Part shown: piece after piece, positions 6,281 through 7,834 of the stretch
Position numbering within the stretch: position 1 is the stretch's first letter
Layout: every line of letters starts with the position of its first letter
DNA from: Hyphomicrobiales bacterium
GTDB lineage: Bacteria > Pseudomonadota > Alphaproteobacteria > Rhizobiales > Kaistiaceae
Direction: 5' to 3'
DNA length: 7,834 nt
Assembly: GCA_017305815.1 (NCBI GenBank)
Contig: JAFKJZ010000092.1
Span: 1-7,834, forward strand
The notes under the pieces: generated by a model
The model's database searches: none
What the model was told of the DNA's origin: nothing
Seen by the model: only the letters and a program-made list of their open reading frames with translations
Program-made: the position numbers and the translations under genes

Positions 6281-6383
6281 AGCGTTTCCGAGCGAAGTGG
6301 ATACCGGTTCGCGTGAAGAAAACGCGACCAAACAAAGAGCTAGAACCATTCCGTGTTTCCATGAAACACGGAATGGTTCTAGC
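6277..6383. repeat. Hyphomicrobiales-type intergenic repeat with 21-bp perfect hairpin
   Basis: The left part, opening with CTAGAGCG, contains nested inverted repeats: GCGTTT (6282-6287) with AAACGC (6320-6325), and GCGAA (6292-6296) with TTCGC (6308-6312). After an A-rich linker comes a 21-bp perfect hairpin, arms 6339-6359 and 6363-6383, with a 3-base CAT loop; the arm begins GCTAGAACCATTCC. This GAGCG...GTGGATACCGGTTCGCG pattern is familiar from many rhizobial intergenic regions, but copy number cannot be checked in one window. It lies between two convergent genes and would form a strong RNA hairpin on either strand, so it probably serves as a bidirectional transcript end. Confidence 0.75.
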
Positions 6384-6552
6384 GCGCGAGGCCGAACAGG
6401 CCGAGCAGAGCGAGGAAGGGCACGGCGGGATGGCGCGCGCCGCGCAGGCCATCCTGTGGCGGCGTCCGCGTGTCGCGGGTTTCGGCCGGCGGCAGCTCGC
6501 GCTCGAACCGGTCCTGATACAGACTCTTGTACAGATAGCTGGCGGGAATCAT
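6379..6552 (-). CDS. Probable small protein, 57 aa, unknown function
   Basis: The 57 residues open MIPASYLYKSLYQDRFEREL, continue with a charged, proline-rich middle (21-42) and end in a short hydrophobic stretch AVPFLALLGLFGLA (43-56), too short for a confident membrane helix. I do not recognise the family. Support for a real gene: GGGAGCGGAAG precedes the ATG, and a good promoter (TTGACC-N17-TAGATT) lies about 75-100 bp upstream on the same strand with operator-like palindromes around it. Its stop TAG comes from the hairpin of the adjacent repeat, so the C-terminus may have been set by that repeat. A longer in-frame start at 6675 is rejected because it precedes the promoter. It is divergent from the LacI-type gene and is the likely target of that regulator. 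Confidence 0.55.
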   Translation of the reverse strand: MIPASYLYKSLYQDRFERELPPAETRDTRTPPQDGLRGARHPAVPFLALLGLFGLAR

Positions 6553-6578
6553 GGCTTCCGCTCCCGTGTGGGCTGGTA

Positions 6579-6590
6579 TGAATCGATTCA
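6579..6590. promoter_or_regulatory. LacI-type operator candidate O1
   Basis: TGAATCGATTCA is a perfect 12-bp palindrome with a central CG, as preferred by LacI/GalR hinge helices. It lies in the expected leader of the small gene, 27 bp upstream of its ATG and 35 bp (centre to centre) from O2. Confidence 0.6.
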
Positions 6591-6612
6591 ATTCCGACGC
6601 GGATACGGCCGA

Positions 6613-6626
6613 TTGAACCGGTTCAA
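6613..6626. promoter_or_regulatory. LacI-type operator candidate O2 at the small-gene start site
   Basis: TTGAACCGGTTCAA is a perfect 14-bp palindrome with a central CG. It abuts and shares one base with the -10 box of the minus-strand promoter, so a bound repressor would cover the transcription start. It is the strongest of three related sites. Confidence 0.75.
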
Positions 6627-6654
6627 ATCTAGGCCCGCTCGCGGGGCTGGTCAA
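6626..6654 (-). promoter_or_regulatory. Sigma70-type promoter of the small gene
   Basis: On the minus strand, TTGACC (6654-6649) and TAGATT (6631-6626) are spaced by exactly 17 bp. Each hexamer is close to consensus. The predicted start is near 6618-6620, inside O2, giving a leader of about 67 nt before the ATG at 6552. Confidence 0.7.
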
Positions 6655-6661
6655 GCGGAAA

Positions 6662-6675
6662 TTGAACCGATACAA
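6662..6675. promoter_or_regulatory. LacI-type operator candidate O3 (imperfect)
   Basis: TTGAACCGATACAA keeps the left half and central CG of O2 and differs from it at two positions in the right half. It lies just upstream of the minus-strand -35 and 49 bp (centre to centre) from O2. It also lies between O2 and the LacI gene, so it could serve autoregulation or looping. Confidence 0.5.
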
Positions 6676-6809
6676 GAAGACGTGAACAGACAGTATCGCC
6701 GGGAGAGGCGGGCGCGACGACGGGTGCGGCGCGCGAAGCCGGGCGTTATGGTAGGGAGAGACGGCAGGCAGGCGCCCCGGCGCAGAGATGGAGCGGGCAA
6801 GAGACCGGC
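6676..6809 (+). other. Upstream region of the LacI-family gene
   Basis: This is purine-rich DNA with no gene that I can support. TATGGT (6747-6752) is a possible -10 for the regulator, but no acceptable -35 lies 16-18 bp before it. AAGAGA ahead of the ATG at 6810 serves as a modest ribosome binding site. Confidence 0.35.
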
Positions 6810-7834
6810 ATGAATCGCGTGATCAAGCTTTCGGATGTGGCCAAGGCCGCCGGCGTGTCGCAGGGCACCGCCTCGAATGCGTTCAATCGTCCGGAAATCG
6901 TCCGGCCGGAAGTGCGTGAGAAGGTCGAGGCGGCGGCGCGCGAACTCGGTTATGCCGGGCCGGATCCGAAGGGCCGCTTGCTGCGCGCCGGCAAGGTCAA
7001 CGCCATCGGCGTCGCCACCACCGAGACGCTCGATTATTTCTTCGCCGATCCCTATGCCCGCGCCGTGATGGCCTCGATCTCCGCCGCCTGCGACGAGCGC
7101 GGCGCCGGCATATCGCTGATCTCCGCCGCCAATGACGAAAAGCTGTCGTGGAACATCCAGAGCGCGATCGTCGACGGTTTCGTCCTTTTCTGCATCGAGG
7201 GTGGCGAGCGACTGGTCGAGCTGTCACGCGAGCGCCGGCTGCCTTTCGTCGCCTTGCAGCTCGACGCCTCGGACGAGACGATCTCGGTGATCGGCGTCGA
7301 TGATTTCGAAGGCGCCCGCACCGCCGCCCGCCATATCGGCGCGCTCGGCCATCGCGACGTCGCCGTCGTGTCGCTGGAGCTGGTCGACGATCGCATCGGT
7401 CCTGTCGCGCCGGGCGAGGTCGAGGCCGCGTTCTATTCCGGCACGCGAAACCGCATCCAGGGCTATCTCGCCGGCCTGGCCGAGTTCGGCGTCGATCCGG
7501 CGGCGGTCCCCGTCTTCGAGACGCAGAACAATGCGCGGACGGTCGGCGCGGCGCTGGAGCATTTCTATGCCGAGGGGCGCCGGCCGACGGCGCTGCTGTG
7601 CATGTCCGACCGGTCGGCGCTGATTGCGCTCGACTGGCTGCGCCAGCGCGGCCTTTCCGTGCCGGGCGACGTCTCGGTCATCGGCTTCGACGGCGTCGCG
7701 GAAGGCGAGGTATCGGAGCCGCCGCTCACCACCGTGGCGCAGCCGATCGACGTGATGGGCCGTATGGCGGCCGAGATGATCCTGGACGGCATCGACAGCC
7801 CGCGCCGCGAGCGCTTCGAGGTCGAACTGCTGGT
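6810..7834 (+). CDS. LacI-family transcriptional regulator (3' end beyond window)
   Basis: The 341 visible residues form an almost complete LacI/GalR-type regulator. The HTH is KLSDVAKAAGVSQGTASNAF (6-25), with a hinge at about 46-60 (LGYAGPDPKGRLLRAG). A periplasmic-binding-protein-like effector domain follows from NAIGV (64-68), with FVLFCIEGG (124-132), GVDDFEGARTAARHIGALGH (162-181) and a late SVIGFDGVAEGEVSEPPLTT (289-308). Family members are about 330-350 aa, so only a few residues are missing. The recognition helix has SQGTASNAF, where LacI has YQTVSRVV, so specificity should differ from that of LacI. The start at 6810 places the HTH at the usual distance from the N-terminus. Three CG-centred palindromes lie upstream, suggesting autoregulation and control of the divergent small gene. 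The ligand is unknown; sugar or nucleoside are both possible. Confidence 0.93.
   Translation, partial: MNRVIKLSDVAKAAGVSQGTASNAFNRPEIVRPEVREKVEAAARELGYAGPDPKGRLLRAGKVNAIGVATTETLDYFFADPYARAVMASISAACDERGAGISLISAANDEKLSWNIQSAIVDGFVLFCIEGGERLVELSRERRLPFVALQLDASDETISVIGVDDFEGARTAARHIGALGHRDVAVVSLELVDDRIGPVAPGEVEAAFYSGTRNRIQGYLAGLAEFGVDPAAVPVFETQNNARTVGAALEHFYAEGRRPTALLCMSDRSALIALDWLRQRGLSVPGDVSVIGFDGVAEGEVSEPPLTTVAQPIDVMGRMAAEMILDGIDSPRRERFEVELL

Noticed and set aside
5360..6349. 329-codon frame on the minus strand
   Set aside because: It covers moeB and the end of upp antisense; both sense genes are well supported.
6553..6675. Longer start for the small protein at 6675
   Set aside because: It would place coding sequence upstream of the strong promoter and across all three operators; the start at 6552 has its own ribosome binding site.
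5935..6813. 292-codon frame on the plus strand across moeB, the repeat and the LacI upstream region
   Set aside because: It runs through the repeat hairpin and the operator region in a frame with Arg-rich low-complexity content, and begins inside moeB.
1..7834. tRNA, rRNA, CRISPR array, IS element or prophage
   Set aside because: No repeat-spacer pattern, transposase, integrase or tRNA-like cloverleaf was seen on reading both strands; the only clear repeat element is at 6277-6383.

Overview
The window is a high-GC bacterial chromosome segment. Codon use with G/C-rich third positions, the Hyphomicrobiales-type versions of DeoB, Add, Upp and a zinc-less MoeB, and an intergenic repeat of the type seen between rhizobial genes together suggest an alphaproteobacterium of the order Hyphomicrobiales (Rhizobiales). 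No genus can be assigned from the sequence alone. The density is normal for a chromosome: seven clear protein genes, one probable small gene, and no RNA genes, IS elements or CRISPR arrays.

Layout. 1-687 (minus) is the N-terminal GTPase half of the translational GTPase TypA/BipA, cut by the window edge. 688-942 is a divergent control region containing a typA leader hairpin, a 17-bp palindrome and a near-consensus promoter overlapped by an inverted repeat. 943-1395 (plus) is a MarR-family regulator with a TTG start, followed by a strong intrinsic terminator with a UUCG loop. 1538-4647 (minus) is a tight three-gene operon read deoB -> adenosine deaminase-like gene -> PhnD-like periplasmic binding protein, with a TGATG overlap and a 9-bp gap. 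4648-4821 is a divergent promoter region. 4822-5451 (plus) is upp, and 5516-6280 (plus) is a MoeB/HesA/ThiF-type adenylyltransferase. 6277-6383 is an intergenic repeat ending in a 21-bp perfect hairpin. 6379-6552 (minus) is a probable 57-aa gene. 6553-6809 is a control region with three related palindromic operators. 6810-7834 (plus) is a LacI-family regulator that lacks only its extreme C-terminus.

How it fits together. deoB, the deaminase and upp form a nucleoside/base salvage cluster: deamination of purine nucleosides or bases, interconversion of ribose and deoxyribose phosphates, and recovery of uracil with PRPP. The orphan binding protein at the end of that operon has no permease or ATPase nearby, so its ligand is open. 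The right end looks like a self-contained regulatory unit: a LacI-type repressor divergent from a tiny gene whose good sigma70-type promoter is surrounded by three TTGAAYCGRTTCAA-like operators.

The least ordinary items are the LacI-operator/small-gene unit, the repeat that supplies the stop codons of both convergent neighbours, the MarR promoter with a palindrome on its -10, and two mutually exclusive hairpins between upp and moeB. I see no obviously new multi-gene system; the core of the window is housekeeping metabolism.
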